DNA of 64,000 bases from Marinirhabdus sp963799365. GTDB lineage: Bacteria; Bacteroidota; Bacteroidia; Flavobacteriales; Flavobacteriaceae. The position numbers and the translations under genes are program-made. The notes below the pieces were generated by a model, which saw only the letters and a program-made list of their open reading frames with translations, did no database searches and was not told the origin of the DNA. This document shows, piece after piece, positions 1 to 8,130 of the stretch (positions within the stretch are counted from its first letter, which is position 1; every line of letters begins with the position of its first letter). Location of the stretch: contig CAWCWV010000008.1 of NCBI GenBank assembly GCA_963799365.1, positions 248,001 through 312,000 of the forward strand, given 5' to 3'.

Positions 1-2
1 AT

Positions 3-635
3 GAAACTGAACGATGGAGAGATTTCGTTTTTATCGACAGTTTAGGGCAATTTTATCGAACGACTTGGTGGAGCGAGAACTATGTTTTAGATAAAAAATT
101 AAAAGTTAATGGAAACAGAATTGAAAAATCCAACGAAGAAAAATTTAAAATAACTTCGGTTGACTCAAATACAATTGAACTAAACGGAACTAATTATTAC
201 GGACTTTTTAAACGTGACCCTTGGCCGAATATTGGAAGTTATCAAGAATCGCTGAACAGATTTATCGTTGGAGATTCAATCAAAAAATTACTGACTGGTA
301 AATGGAATTTGAAAAAAATAGAAGTTCTGCAATCAGACAAAAATGCCGACTATCCTAAAGAATATTTGGAGTCCTATAAATACCGCGATTTTCTTAATCA
401 GTCTGCTAAAGAACAATTGGAGATAACATTTCGAAAGGATAATAAGTTTCAAACAAATGGCAACAATGGAGAAATAAATTATCATAGATTTATAGTTGAC
501 GATGAAAAAATCCAACTATGGAAATCTGACTATATTATTTCATTATATTGTGAATTGAATAAAGGCGATTTAATAATTATAGAAGCCAAACACGGAATCG
601 AAAGAAAGCTGATATTTAATAAGATAAGTGGATAA
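3..635 (+). CDS. Unknown cassette protein, 5' end outside the window
   Basis: The reading frame is open from the first bases of the window to the stop at 633-635, giving at least 210 residues. An apparent TTG start at 309 is only an internal codon, because the frame continues upstream without a stop. The stretch LLTGKWNLKKIEV near the middle resembles the first strand of lipocalin-like domains of Bacteroidota, but I cannot assign a family. The gene belongs to the first, truncated cassette, whose right end (CTACTGGCAAC, ending 651) should mirror a start to the left of the window. Function unknown. Confidence 0.6.
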   Translation, partial: ETERWRDFVFIDSLGQFYRTTWWSENYVLDKKLKVNGNRIEKSNEEKFKITSVDSNTIELNGTNYYGLFKRDPWPNIGSYQESLNRFIVGDSIKKLLTGKWNLKKIEVLQSDKNADYPKEYLESYKYRDFLNQSAKEQLEITFRKDNKFQTNGNNGEINYHRFIVDDEKIQLWKSDYIISLYCELNKGDLIIIEAKHGIERKLIFNKISG

Positions 636-648
636 AAACACTACTGGC

Positions 649-836
649 AACAACGTATATAGCTCATAGCTAGTCTGTTGCTTAATCGAAGTTAAAGCGT
701 GTTTGGAAAGTCGCCAAATTTTTAAATTTGACGATTTCCAACAAAAAGATAAATAGTAAAATTTAAAAATCTGGCTTGTGCTTAATCCGAAAATAATTTT
801 CTAATTTGCACGCTACGAGCCATATACAGAGACGTT
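649..836 (+). repeat. attC-like cassette junction 1, class A
   Basis: AAC (649) and GTT (834) bound a site of 188 bp. The left arm GTATATAGCTCATAGC pairs with the right arm GCTACGAGCCATATAC except for A/C mismatches at stem positions 7 and 12. The loop holds AT-rich inverted repeats of the kind CCAAATTT/AAATTTGG. Confidence 0.8.
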
Positions 837-879
837 AGGCAACATTTAAAAAAAATCTGCAGATATTCAAAAATTTACT

Positions 880-900
880 TATCTTTGACGTTAGTAACGT
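880..900 (+). promoter_or_regulatory. Promoter and operator of the first higBA-like cassette
   Basis: TATCTTTG (880-887) fits the Bacteroidota -7 consensus TAnnTTTG. It is followed directly by the palindrome ACGTTAGTAACGT (888-900), placed where an antitoxin could block initiation. Both lie inside the cassette, so the pair does not depend on an upstream integron promoter. Confidence 0.7.
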
Positions 901-911
901 AAAACAAAACT

Positions 912-1193
912 ATGATTATTTCTTTTGGCTCGAAACAGACTGAACAAATCTGGAATGGAATCCGAGTAAAAAAAATGCCGATTGAAATACAGAACGTTGG
1001 ACGGCGGAAATTAAGAATGTTAAACAATTCGCAGGATATTGCTGATTTAAAAATTCCACCTTCAAACCGACTTGAAAAACTGACTGGAAAATTAAAAGAG
1101 TTTTATAGTATTCGAATTAACAAACAATGGAGAATTATATTCATTTGGGAAAGCGGAAACGCCAGCGAAGTGGAAATAGTTGATTATCATTAA
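912..1193 (+). CDS. higB: RelE/HigB-family toxin of a type II toxin-antitoxin pair
   Basis: This 93-residue protein has the size and layout of HigB/RelE toxins, which are ribosome-dependent mRNA interferases. The core LEKLTGKLKEFYSIRINKQW followed by RIIFIWE is the usual beta-sheet with basic residues and the conserved R-W/Y-R-I pattern. The ATG at 912 follows a cassette-borne promoter by about 25 bases. The antitoxin gene starts 12 bp downstream, and the toxin-first order is typical of higBA. In integron arrays such pairs are thought to stabilise cassettes. Family assignment is firm; the target is inferred. Confidence 0.85.
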   Translation: MIISFGSKQTEQIWNGIRVKKMPIEIQNVGRRKLRMLNNSQDIADLKIPPSNRLEKLTGKLKEFYSIRINKQWRIIFIWESGNASEVEIVDYH

Positions 1194-1204
1194 AAAGTAA
1201 AAAA

Positions 1205-1507
1205 ATGGAAAAGTTAGCAAATGTACATCCTGGAGAAATCTTGAATTTTGAATTTCTTGAGCCACTTGAAATTACTGCATATCGACTTTCAAAGGACTTA
1301 AAAATTCCACAAACTCGAATTTCGGAAATCATAAAAGGTAAACGCAGAATTACCGCCGACACAGCTTTGCGATTAAGTAAATATTTTGGAAATTCGGCCA
1401 AATTCTGGCTCGGAATTCAAGACGATTATGATATCGAAGAAGAAAAAGATGCAAAAGAAAATGAACTGAACGAAATAAAACATTACGGAAATAAAAACGT
1501 TGCCTAA
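1205..1507 (+). CDS. higA: HigA-family antitoxin, helix-turn-helix
   Basis: This 100-residue protein begins with the HigA signature LANVHPGEILNFEFLEPLEI. An XRE-type helix-turn-helix follows (residues about 25-65: AYRLSKDLKIPQTRISEIIK, GKRRITADTALRLSKYFG). It should bind the upstream toxin and repress from the palindrome at 888-900. Its last codons (AACGTTGCCTAA) lie inside the right terminal repeat of the cassette, and the TAA stop is part of the inverse core GCCTAAC. The cassette (834-1508) has perfect 10-bp ends, GTTAGGCAAC and GTTGCCTAAC. Confidence 0.88.
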   Translation: MEKLANVHPGEILNFEFLEPLEITAYRLSKDLKIPQTRISEIIKGKRRITADTALRLSKYFGNSAKFWLGIQDDYDIEEEKDAKENELNEIKHYGNKNVA

Positions 1508-1696
1508 CATCGTATAAAAACAATAGGGCAATTGTAGCAAAACCGAATGGTTCGGGCATATTTTCGAGGTCGCCAAATTTTTAAATTTGGCTTATTGAAA
1601 AGAAAAAATAATAAGAAAAATTTAAAAATTCGGCTTGTGGCTCAACCGAATGGTAACAGCGTATTTTCCGCCCTACTGTTCTTATACACAACCGTT
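1506..1696 (+). repeat. attC-like cassette junction 2, class G
   Basis: AAC 1506 and GTT 1694. The left arm GTATAAAAACAATAGG pairs with CCTACTGTTCTTATAC, again with A/C mismatches at positions 7 and 12. The spacers are ATC on the left and ACAACC on the right. Confidence 0.8.
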
Positions 1697-1934
1697 ACCA
1701 ATCATGGCGCAATTGGATTTTTCAAAAAAATTCTCACGGCTGATAAATCCGCATTTTCGTGCAACTGATTTGAAAGAAGAATGGTTTGTGTTGGAGATAA
1801 AAATTCTCACGGCTGACAAATCCGCCCACGGCGGATTTAATTGCGCTAGCGGAACATTTGGTTGGCAAAGGTCGGTGGAAAATTACGTAGGTTCGTTTCT
1901 GAGCGATTGGCAAGTTTGCGCCACGCTAGGTAAC
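1694..1934 (+). repeat. Gene-less cassette family 'MAQLE', copy 1
   Basis: A 241-bp cassette with ends GTTACC and GGTAAC, next to a second inner pair TGGCGC/GCGCCA. Short frames starting ATGGCGCAATTG differ between copies through 1-2-base indels, so coding is doubtful. A hairpin AATCCGCC-CAC-GGCGGATT and a direct repeat beginning TCTCACGGCTGA recur in every copy. Confidence 0.75.
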
Positions 1935-2054
1935 AATGCATAAAGTCCATTGCTGCTGATTTTCCTATCGGAAAATCCTCGCAGGCGGGAAATGAGGGAA
2001 ATTCTAATTATATTCGTTAAAACGTTCCGCAACGGAACGTTATGCAAGACCGTT
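1932..2054 (+). repeat. attC-like cassette junction 3, class C
   Basis: AAC 1932 and GTT 2052, 123 bp. The arms GCATAAAGTCCATTGC and GCAACGGAACGTTATGC pair with one extra base on the right. The loop contains the hairpin GATTTTCC-TATC-GGAAAATC. This is the most frequent class and always follows MAQLE cassettes. Confidence 0.8.
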
Positions 2055-2079
2055 GCCAGCAATTAAAAAACCAACTATA

Positions 2080-2976
2080 ATGAAAAAAACAGTAGTTAAT
2101 TTGATAATCCTTTGTTTATTGCTTTTTACATCTTGCTCAAAAAAATTGACTTCCGTTCAAGATAAAACGACTGAACAAATTTCGGCTATATATGAAATTA
2201 AAAAGGATGTTTCTTACGGAACAGATACCGAACAGAAAATGGACATCTATCTTGCCAAAGATGCAAAGTCTTACGGAAATAATAATTTCACGATTGTATT
2301 CCTACACGGAGGAGGTTACTATTTAAGCGACAAAAGTGAAGAGGAAAAATTCATTGAACCATATCTAAAAAAAGGATTAAATGTTGTCAATATAAACTAC
2401 CGATTAAAAAAAGGTATTCCAATTGCGACAACGGATTTAACAAACGCTCTGAATTTTTTAAAAACAAATAATAGCGACTATGATTTAAACTTGAACAATA
2501 TAATTGTAACAGGTTTTTCTGCTGGAGCTCATATAGCAACAAATGTTGGTGTATCTCAAAACAACCCTGAATATCCAAATAAACTAAATGACGGAATTAA
2601 GATAACTGGAATAATCAATTTTTCGGGTCCAGTTGATGGCTTGGATGTAGTGGAAAAGATTTTTTCGGACCACGAAAACGAATTTATGAGCGAAATTGGA
2701 AAAGCTCTTTTTCCAGAAAGCGAAGGTTATGAATCAAAAGAGAAAATATCTGTTTACGAACCTATAACTTATTTTGACAAAAACGACCCACCGATTTTTT
2801 TATGGCATGGAGGAAAAGACAATCAAATTCCACCACAAACTTTTGAAAAATTCGTTCCAAAACTTAATGAAAATAAAGATTTTGTTATTTATAAACCAAA
2901 TGGACAGCACGACCCGACTGATGAAGAATTAAAAGATGCGTATGTCAATATTTTTGCTTTTTTAGATAATTTATGA
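2080..2976 (+). CDS. Lipoprotein alpha/beta-hydrolase (esterase-like)
   Basis: The 298-residue product starts with a lipoprotein signal (LIILCLLLFTSC), so it should be anchored in a membrane facing the periplasm or outside. The alpha/beta-hydrolase core has the oxyanion-hole motif HGGGYY, the nucleophile elbow GFSAGAH, the acid in WHGGKDNQIP and the catalytic His in NGQHDPTD. This matches the BD-FAE/esterase-lipase group that cleaves acyl or feruloyl esters; the substrate is unknown. I start at ATG 2080 because the signal peptide begins there. An upstream in-frame codon at 2053 lies in the cassette end. The cassette (2052-2996) has 10-bp ends GTTGCCAGCA/TGCTGGCAAC and no visible promoter. Confidence 0.8.
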   Translation: MKKTVVNLIILCLLLFTSCSKKLTSVQDKTTEQISAIYEIKKDVSYGTDTEQKMDIYLAKDAKSYGNNNFTIVFLHGGGYYLSDKSEEEKFIEPYLKKGLNVVNINYRLKKGIPIATTDLTNALNFLKTNNSDYDLNLNNIIVTGFSAGAHIATNVGVSQNNPEYPNKLNDGIKITGIINFSGPVDGLDVVEKIFSDHENEFMSEIGKALFPESEGYESKEKISVYEPITYFDKNDPPIFLWHGGKDNQIPPQTFEKFVPKLNENKDFVIYKPNGQHDPTDEELKDAYVNIFAFLDNL

Positions 2977-2993
2977 ATAAAATAACTGCTGGC

Positions 2994-3117
2994 AACACCG
3001 TATATAAGCTATGGCTTGGTCAGTCCACACTTGGAAAATCCTGCGGATTTTCCAAAGCCAGTTTTTATCAGGAAAGGTCTGTGCCGAGACACGCCACAGC
3101 TCATATACATCAACGTT
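2994..3117 (+). repeat. attC-like cassette junction 4, class I
   Basis: AAC 2994 and GTT 3115. The arms GTATATAAGCTATGGC and GCCACAGCTCATATAC show the two A/C mismatches at positions 7 and 12. The spacers are ACC and ATCAAC. The loop contains GGAAAATCC-TGC-GGATTTTCC. Confidence 0.8.
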
Positions 3118-3139
3118 GTAAGCAAGCTAAAAAAACCGA

Positions 3140-3631
3140 ATGGCTTCATTATTAGAAGATATAAAAAAACAATCTGATTGGACTGTAAAAGCTTTCAAAT
3201 CAGACGGAATTGAATTAGACTACTCAATTGGAAGTTTAATTGAAATTGACCGATTTATCCAAAAATACACGAAAGACGGAAAACCTATAAAAGGTGGACG
3301 ACTTTCAAAAAATTTAGGCGGAATTATATTTTCAATTTCTGCTTATATTGGAGAAACATTGATTAACAATGCTCCAAATTCAAAATGGATAACTGATGAC
3401 AAAGACCCACAAGGTGAAATAAATATTGCGGTTGAACTTGAGGACGGAACAACTTGTTTTCCAGGACAAAGATTAATCAAAAGAATTCAGAACGGACTTG
3501 AGGACGGAATTTACCCTTTTGGAGTTAGCGTAACAGACCAAAAAGCCGATGATAAATATGATGGAGCATTTTGGAAAATAGAGAAAGAAGTTCAACCGAT
3601 GGAACCGAAAAAACCTTGGTGGAAATTTTAA
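3140..3631 (+). CDS. Unknown 163-residue cassette protein
   Basis: A soluble, acidic protein without signal peptide or membrane segment. The centre (INIAVELEDGTTCFPGQR, then LIKRIQNGLEDGIYPFGVS) looks like one compact alpha/beta domain, and the C-terminus is proline- and lysine-rich (EPKKPWWKF). I do not recognise the family; a toxin-immunity role is possible but unsupported. The ATG is 25 bases after the cassette start. Cassette ends are GTTGTAAGC and GCTTACAAC (3115-3653). No promoter is visible inside the cassette. Confidence 0.65.
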   Translation: MASLLEDIKKQSDWTVKAFKSDGIELDYSIGSLIEIDRFIQKYTKDGKPIKGGRLSKNLGGIIFSISAYIGETLINNAPNSKWITDDKDPQGEINIAVELEDGTTCFPGQRLIKRIQNGLEDGIYPFGVSVTDQKADDKYDGAFWKIEKEVQPMEPKKPWWKF

Positions 3632-3650
3632 TTTAGGAAAGCCAGCTTAC

Positions 3651-3856
3651 AACACCGCATATAATACAGCGGTCACATTCGTCTTAAATTAAATTCCCTA
3701 ACTTTATAAAAAATTTGGTACAGCGGATAAATCCGGACAGGCGGTGCCACTGCCCACGGCTGATTCGCACGCTGCGCTTCCCACTTTCGCTGACGCAAAA
3801 TGTTGGCACTGCCGAAGCTGCCGCTAAAAACCCGCCGTATCATATGCAAAACCGTT
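3651..3856 (+). repeat. attC-like cassette junction 5, class B
   Basis: AAC 3651 and GTT 3854, 206 bp. The arms GCATATAATACAGCGG and CCGCCGTATCATATGC have A/C mismatches at positions 7 and 12. The loop is GC-rich (GCGGTGCCACTGCCC, then TGTTGGCACTGCCG), unlike the AT-rich flanks. Confidence 0.8.
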
Positions 3857-3882
3857 GTGCGCAAGCTGAAAAAAATCGAGAA

Positions 3883-4128
3883 GTGATTAAACCGATTTAC
3901 TATATTTTCCTGATTTTAGGATTAATTGGAATACCACTATTTGAATTTATGGCTTTTAATTCAATGGTCAGTTTAAAATACGAAACAAAGGAATTGACCG
4001 ATTGTATTTCACTTGTTTCTGGAATTGACCTTTGCAAAACAATTAAGATTTTTCACGTTTTGGCGATAATAAGCGGATTAGTTTTTATCGGATTATTAGT
4101 TTTCAAAAAGCGTATTTTAAAGTATTGA
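3883..4128 (+). CDS. Small membrane protein, two transmembrane helices
   Basis: The product has a hydrophobic segment near its start (YYIFLILGLIGIPLFEFMAF) and one near its end (IFHVLAIISGLVFIGLLVF), with a short polar loop containing two cysteines between. I chose GTG 3883 (81 residues). The same frame also opens at an ATG at 3844 inside the right arm of junction 5, which would add 13 residues of cassette-end sequence. No family recognised. It shares cassette 3854-4572 with the next gene. The ends match over 9 bp, GTTGTGCGC/GCGCACAAC. Confidence 0.5.
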   Translation: MIKPIYYIFLILGLIGIPLFEFMAFNSMVSLKYETKELTDCISLVSGIDLCKTIKIFHVLAIISGLVFIGLLVFKKRILKY

Positions 4129-4148
4129 GCGAATAATTGATAAGTAAA

Positions 4149-4532
4149 ATGACTGACGAATTTACACCACCAATAAAAGAGCGAACGACTGAACAATTAC
4201 TCGAAATAGCTGGTGCGCCTGATAAATGGAACCCAAAGGCAGTAAGACTTGCGAATAACGAATTAATTGCTCGAAAAGTTGAACCGAAAAAAATAGAAAC
4301 TGCAAAGTATCTATCAAAAAAGAGAGACAAAGTTGAAAAGAAAATTAAGGCTAACGAAAGTTATCACGTTTGTGATTTTATTTTAAATCCATTTCCAACT
4401 TTATTTGAGATTATATTTTCTTGGGAACTTAAAAAAGACGGATTTCCTCGAAAAGCGAAACAACAAAAATACTTCCGAATTGCAATTGGAATAATAATTC
4501 TAACTTGCATAGGATATTCATATATTGCGTAA
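4149..4532 (+). CDS. Unknown protein with C-terminal membrane anchor
   Basis: This 127-residue product has a polar, helical N-terminal two thirds (TTEQLLEIAGAPDKWNPKAV, then ANNELIARKVEPKKIETAK) and one strong hydrophobic segment at the end (FRIAIGIIILTCIGYSYIA). Start ATG 4149; a TTG 12 bases upstream is also in frame. It follows the preceding small membrane gene by 20 bp, so they are probably co-transcribed and may act together. The family is not recognised. Confidence 0.6.
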   Translation: MTDEFTPPIKERTTEQLLEIAGAPDKWNPKAVRLANNELIARKVEPKKIETAKYLSKKRDKVEKKIKANESYHVCDFILNPFPTLFEIIFSWELKKDGFPRKAKQQKYFRIAIGIIILTCIGYSYIA

Positions 4533-4688
4533 TTGAATTGGAAAAGCAGAATGCAAAAAGCCAGCGCACAACAAAGAACTGAGGTAAAAAACAACACTTT
4601 TCTTCATTAAATTTAGACAATATTATTTTTGGCTCAAGAAATAGTAATAATGATTTCTTGGGCTTCTTTTTTTACAAACCACAAGCAA

Positions 4689-5657
4689 TTATTTGGTCAA
4701 TACGGACACGTACTTTTCGTCGTAGGGTCTACCAGATTTTGCTATTGCAAAGCACTGTTTTAGCAGTTTATTTGCCACAGCAATCAACGCCAGCTTTTTA
4801 CTTTTCCCTTTATTTACTATCCGCTCATAGATCTCACGACAGGCTTTGTTGTATTTGCAAGCGTTAAAAGCACACAAAAATAAAAGGTTGCGTAGTTTCC
4901 GGTTTCCCACTTTACTTATCCTCGCCCGTCCCCGGACACTGCTGCCCGATTCCCTGATTGTTGGTGTGATACCCACATAACTGCATAGCTGCGACGCTCT
5001 CTCGAACTTTGAAAATCCATCTGTAACCACTATTAAAAACAATGCCGTCTTCTGTCCTATCCCAGGGATGGATGTAAGTAAGCTTAATTGATTCTGCTGG
5101 TCCTGCTTCACCAATGACAGTAGTTTCTCCTCGATACCATTTATCTCCTTATCCAACTGTTTCCTGTTTCGCCTCAATGAACGGTAAACAAACTTTGAAG
5201 GTATTCCCAGAGCCTCTTCTCCGTGCATCTTGTTCTTTGTTGCTGTACGTTGTTTCACATAGGTGTCAAGCAATCTAAAAAGCTGAAGGCATTCGCTCTG
5301 TACATCGGTAAGGGCATTATATAGAGGAACTTCGTTCAACAATCCGTAATCACAGATAGCCTTAGCATCACTCTTATCGGTCTTTACCTTGGCCAATTTC
5401 ATTTGAATGAACCGTTTTATAGATAAGGGGTTCACAACAGATACAACTACTTCTTTCTTGTAAAGAAACTGAGCGAGTCGGTAATAGTAGTAGCTTGTAG
5501 CTTCCATGACCACTAACGAGCCTTTTGGCAGATCTCCAAGGAATTTCTTAAATCCCGATGGGTCATTTTTATATTGATTATGCCCAACCACACTACCGTG
5601 AACGTCAAAGACAGCTTTGCTGATGTCAACTCCAAAAGTTTCTTTATATTTATTCAT
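4689..5657 (-). CDS. IS110-family DEDD transposase (copy 1)
   Basis: The 322-residue recombinase has the RuvC-like DEDD domain at the N-terminus (GVDISKAVFDVHG, VVMEATSYYYY, KTDKSDAKAI). The C-terminal Transposase_20 domain contains LTSIPGIGQKTALFLIV and the catalytic-serine region RESGSSVRGRARISK. Enzymes of this family insert site-specifically through a circular intermediate, guided by a bridge RNA encoded in the element. The long 5' non-coding region places it in the IS110 group rather than IS1111. It differs from the other two copies by only a few residues. It runs opposite to the cassette genes. Confidence 0.93.
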   Translation of the reverse strand: MNKYKETFGVDISKAVFDVHGSVVGHNQYKNDPSGFKKFLGDLPKGSLVVMEATSYYYYRLAQFLYKKEVVVSVVNPLSIKRFIQMKLAKVKTDKSDAKAICDYGLLNEVPLYNALTDVQSECLQLFRLLDTYVKQRTATKNKMHGEEALGIPSKFVYRSLRRNRKQLDKEINGIEEKLLSLVKQDQQNQLSLLTSIPGIGQKTALFLIVVTDGFSKFERASQLCSYVGITPTIRESGSSVRGRARISKVGNRKLRNLLFLCAFNACKYNKACREIYERIVNKGKSKKLALIAVANKLLKQCFAIAKSGRPYDEKYVSVLTK

Positions 5658-5689
5658 AAGAACTAATTTATGAAAGAACTAGCTACTGT

Positions 5690-5830
5690 ACCCACAACAA
5701 CTTGAAAACGAGATCTAAAGTCTCACAGAACTGAACGTGATCTAAGTAGTAAAAGAGAGAGGATTATCAATGTTGACGAAGTCTAAAGCTTCAACGCATA
5801 TAGTAACCTTAATTCTCTCTTTTGTTCTTT
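5690..5830 (-). ncRNA. Candidate bridge RNA of IS110 copy 1
   Basis: Between the element's end and the transposase are two hairpins. The first on the RNA (stem 5751-5760 with 5814-5823) has an internal loop with AACGCATATAG (5793-5803), matching the junction target, and TGTTG (5771-5775), the complement of target CAACA. The second (stem 5710-5713 with 5721-5724) carries AGAACTGA (5727-5734), identical to the element's far end (4575-4582). Order and position match the bridge RNAs known from IS110-family elements such as IS621. The RNA ends are not determined. Confidence 0.65.
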
Positions 5831-6079
5831 CTGATTAATGATTTAAATGTAACAATTACTGAGAATCAAACTTAAGACGTATATAGCTCATAGCTAATTA
5901 GTTGCTAAATTGAAGTTAAGGCTTATTTGCAAGTCCGCCAAATTTTTTAATTTGGCTTATTGATAATAAAAAGTAATAAGAAAATTAAAAAATTCGGCTC
6001 GTGCTTAACTGAAAAATATTGATAATTTGCACGCTACGAGCCATATACAAGACCGTTGTAAGCAATTTAAGAAACCGTC

Positions 6080-6634
6080 GTGATAAAGAATTTAAACGAA
6101 TTACATAATTTATTTTTTAACAAATGGGAATTACCATTTATTGAATTAAAGAAGGTAGAATTGATTAATAAACCTAATTCAATCTTAATGAATTATGTGA
6201 AAAATTTTGGAGCCTTAACTTCAAAAACCAACAATCAAGACTATTTGCAAATAAGGCAAAATCCAAGTGACTCAGAATTGATGAATTTCATAACAGAACA
6301 TTCTGGGAACTGGAATATTGCTGTAAACAAAAAAACAGATAATATTTATACAAACGAACATTGGTTATACACAGAAAACAGCTTTTCTGATTTCAAGAAA
6401 CTAAACTTTGGGATTGAAGAATGTCTTATAAGTTTTAGCTTACAAGAAGTTTATTTCGAATTTTACGAAAATCATTCAAAGTCAGAATCTGAATTAAATC
6501 TAAGGCCACTTTGGATTAACAAAAAATATAATTCAAACGAAAAAACACATAGCTTTTATTATGATCCTGAATTCAAAGCTTTGAAATTCGATCATAGTGA
6601 AAACAACTTTAACAAAATTGCATTTATTGAATAA
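6080..6634 (+). CDS. Unknown 184-residue cassette protein
   Basis: A soluble protein rich in Asn, Glu and aromatic residues, without signal peptide or membrane segment. It starts with GTG 6080 (MIKNLNELHNLFFNKWELPF), 25 bases after the cassette start. Features such as NIAVNKKTDNIYTNEHWLY and FGIEECLISFSLQEVYFEF suggest a SMI1/immunity-like alpha/beta fold, but I cannot name the family. The cassette (6055-6662) has 10-bp ends GTTGTAAGCA/TGCTTACAAC. No internal promoter is seen. Confidence 0.65.
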   Translation: MIKNLNELHNLFFNKWELPFIELKKVELINKPNSILMNYVKNFGALTSKTNNQDYLQIRQNPSDSELMNFITEHSGNWNIAVNKKTDNIYTNEHWLYTENSFSDFKKLNFGIEECLISFSLQEVYFEFYENHSKSESELNLRPLWINKKYNSNEKTHSFYYDPEFKALKFDHSENNFNKIAFIE

Positions 6635-6659
6635 ATATAGCGGAATAAAAACTGCTTAC

Positions 6660-6868
6660 AACACCGCATATAATACAGCGGGTCTGATGGTTAAGTGAAT
6701 TGTATTTCCTAAAAATAATCGTAAATTGGTCATGCGGATAAAAACGTAGTGGCGGCGCCACTGCCCACGGCTGATTCGCACGCTGGCGCTTCCCACTTTC
6801 GCTGACGCAAAATGTTGGCACTGCCGATGCTGCCGCTAAAGACCCGCCGTATCATATGCAAACCCGTT
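6660..6868 (+). repeat. attC-like cassette junction 7, class B
   Basis: AAC 6660 and GTT 6866. Class B arms as at junction 5, right spacer AAACCC, and the same GC-rich loop. Confidence 0.8.
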
Positions 6869-6879
6869 GCCCACAATTT

Positions 6880-7917
6880 ATGAAATCCGTCATTTTAACA
6901 ATATTAAGTCTTTTAATTTTTGGCTGTGCTAATAATAAATTAGTTGCGCCAGTAAAATTTGACGGAAAATATGGTTTTATCGAAAAAAATGGAAATTGGC
7001 ATTTAGAACCAAGATTTGACTCACTTGGTAATTTTACAAATGGTTTAGCAGATACTTACAAAAACGGAAAAGCAGGTTTAATAAATACAAAGGGAGAACA
7101 AATTATTCCAAATGAATTTGACTTTATTGGTAATATCTCGGATAAAAGAATTTTAGTTTTATTAAATAACAAATACAACTTTTCGGATAGAAACGGGAAT
7201 TTTATTTCAAATGAATATTACGAAGATGCACAAGATTATTCTAATGGTCGAGCATCAATTAAATACTCAAAAAATGAAAAGTGGGGATACATTGACAAAA
7301 AGGGAAATTTAAAAATAGACACAATCTATGATTACGCTTATGACTTCCATAACCGAAAGGCGGAAGTTGCAATTAAAAACCAAAGTTTTATAATAAACAA
7401 AAACGGAAAAGTAATAGATACCTTAAAAAACGATTACGTTAAAACAATAAAAAAATTAAGGTTAATTGGTAACTCGGACAGGGGAACTCTTGGAAGGATA
7501 AACAGAAGTGGAGATACAATAATGAAAGGAATCTACACTTCCTTTGGTTATGTTCAAAAAGACAAGTTTTGGTTTAACAAACAAGGCAAATATGGTTTAG
7601 CAGACACATTAGGAACTATTTTAATAAAACCAATTTATGATTATTTGACTTATTTCAGCGATAATGGGCTTGCAATGACCAAAAAAGGAGATAAATTTGG
7701 TTTCATCAACGAAAATGGAATAGTTATTATTGACTTTAAATTTGACAAAGTTCGAGGCTTTAAAAATGATTTAGCTGGAGCTATGGTAAATGGAAAATGG
7801 GGATTTATTGACAAAAAAGGAAAATTCGTTATTGAGCCAAAATTTGACCGAATTGAAGACGAATTTAAACCACTGAATTCTGATTCTGAAAGAATGTACG
7901 AGTTTGATTATGAATAA
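6880..7917 (+). CDS. WG-repeat lipoprotein
   Basis: The 345-residue product has a lipoprotein signal (LTILSLLIFGC). At least seven WG repeats follow, recognisable as GKYGFIEKNGNW, EKWGYIDKKGN, GKYGLADTLGT, DKFGFINENGI and GKWGFIDKKGKFVIEPKFDR. WG repeats form beta-rich, propeller-like scaffolds; their ligand is unknown. ATG 6880 is chosen because the signal begins there. An in-frame ATG at 6856 lies inside the junction. Cassette ends are GTTGCCCACA/TGTGGGCAAC (6866-7932). Confidence 0.85.
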   Translation: MKSVILTILSLLIFGCANNKLVAPVKFDGKYGFIEKNGNWHLEPRFDSLGNFTNGLADTYKNGKAGLINTKGEQIIPNEFDFIGNISDKRILVLLNNKYNFSDRNGNFISNEYYEDAQDYSNGRASIKYSKNEKWGYIDKKGNLKIDTIYDYAYDFHNRKAEVAIKNQSFIINKNGKVIDTLKNDYVKTIKKLRLIGNSDRGTLGRINRSGDTIMKGIYTSFGYVQKDKFWFNKQGKYGLADTLGTILIKPIYDYLTYFSDNGLAMTKKGDKFGFINENGIVIIDFKFDKVRGFKNDLAGAMVNGKWGFIDKKGKFVIEPKFDRIEDEFKPLNSDSERMYEFDYE

Positions 7918-7929
7918 AAAACTGTGGGC

Positions 7930-8120
7930 AACAATGTATATAAAAAATAGCGCGAGCAGTTGTAAACACAAAGGTTCAGGCACTTTTTCGAGGTCGCCAA
8001 ATTTTTAAATTTGGCTATTTGGAAAAGAAAAAATAAACAGAAAAATTTAAAAATTCGGCTTGAGTTTAACCGAATGGTTTGCGCACTTTTTCAGCGCTAC
8101 TTTTCATATACTCGACCGTT
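7930..8120 (+). repeat. attC-like cassette junction 8, class D
   Basis: AAC 7930 and GTT 8118. The arms GTATATAAAAAATAGC and GCTACTTTTCATATAC have A/C mismatches at positions 7 and 12. The spacers are AAT and TCGACC. Confidence 0.8.
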
Positions 8121-8130
8121 GGGCAACATA

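Larger units (their letters stand above)
4573..5877 (-). mobile_element. IS110-family insertion sequence, copy 1
   Basis: About 1.3 kb, bounded by AAGAACTGAGG on the left and AATCAAACTTAAG on the right. No terminal inverted repeats are seen, as expected for IS110. The right flank is ACGTATATAG. The exact end is uncertain by 1-2 bases because A and C residues are shared with the target. Long non-coding DNA lies 5' of the transposase. Confidence 0.88.
4570..6057 (+). repeat. attC-like cassette junction 6, class A, split by an IS110 element
   Basis: AAC 4570-4572 is separated from its left arm GTATATAGCTCATAGC (from 5879) by the element at 4573-5877. The right arm and GTT (6055) are intact. The IS entered the 3-nt left spacer, so core and stem are unlinked and the site should no longer fold. 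Confidence 0.75.

Noticed and set aside
3844..3846. ATG in the class B right arm as the normal start of cassette genes
   Set aside because: It is in frame only for some cassettes (3883, 6880 and 8661). For two of these a signal peptide starts at a later ATG, so it may be chance.
4658..4867. A 69-codon + strand frame repeated three times
   Set aside because: It is antisense to the 3' end of the IS110 transposase and is repeated only because the element is.
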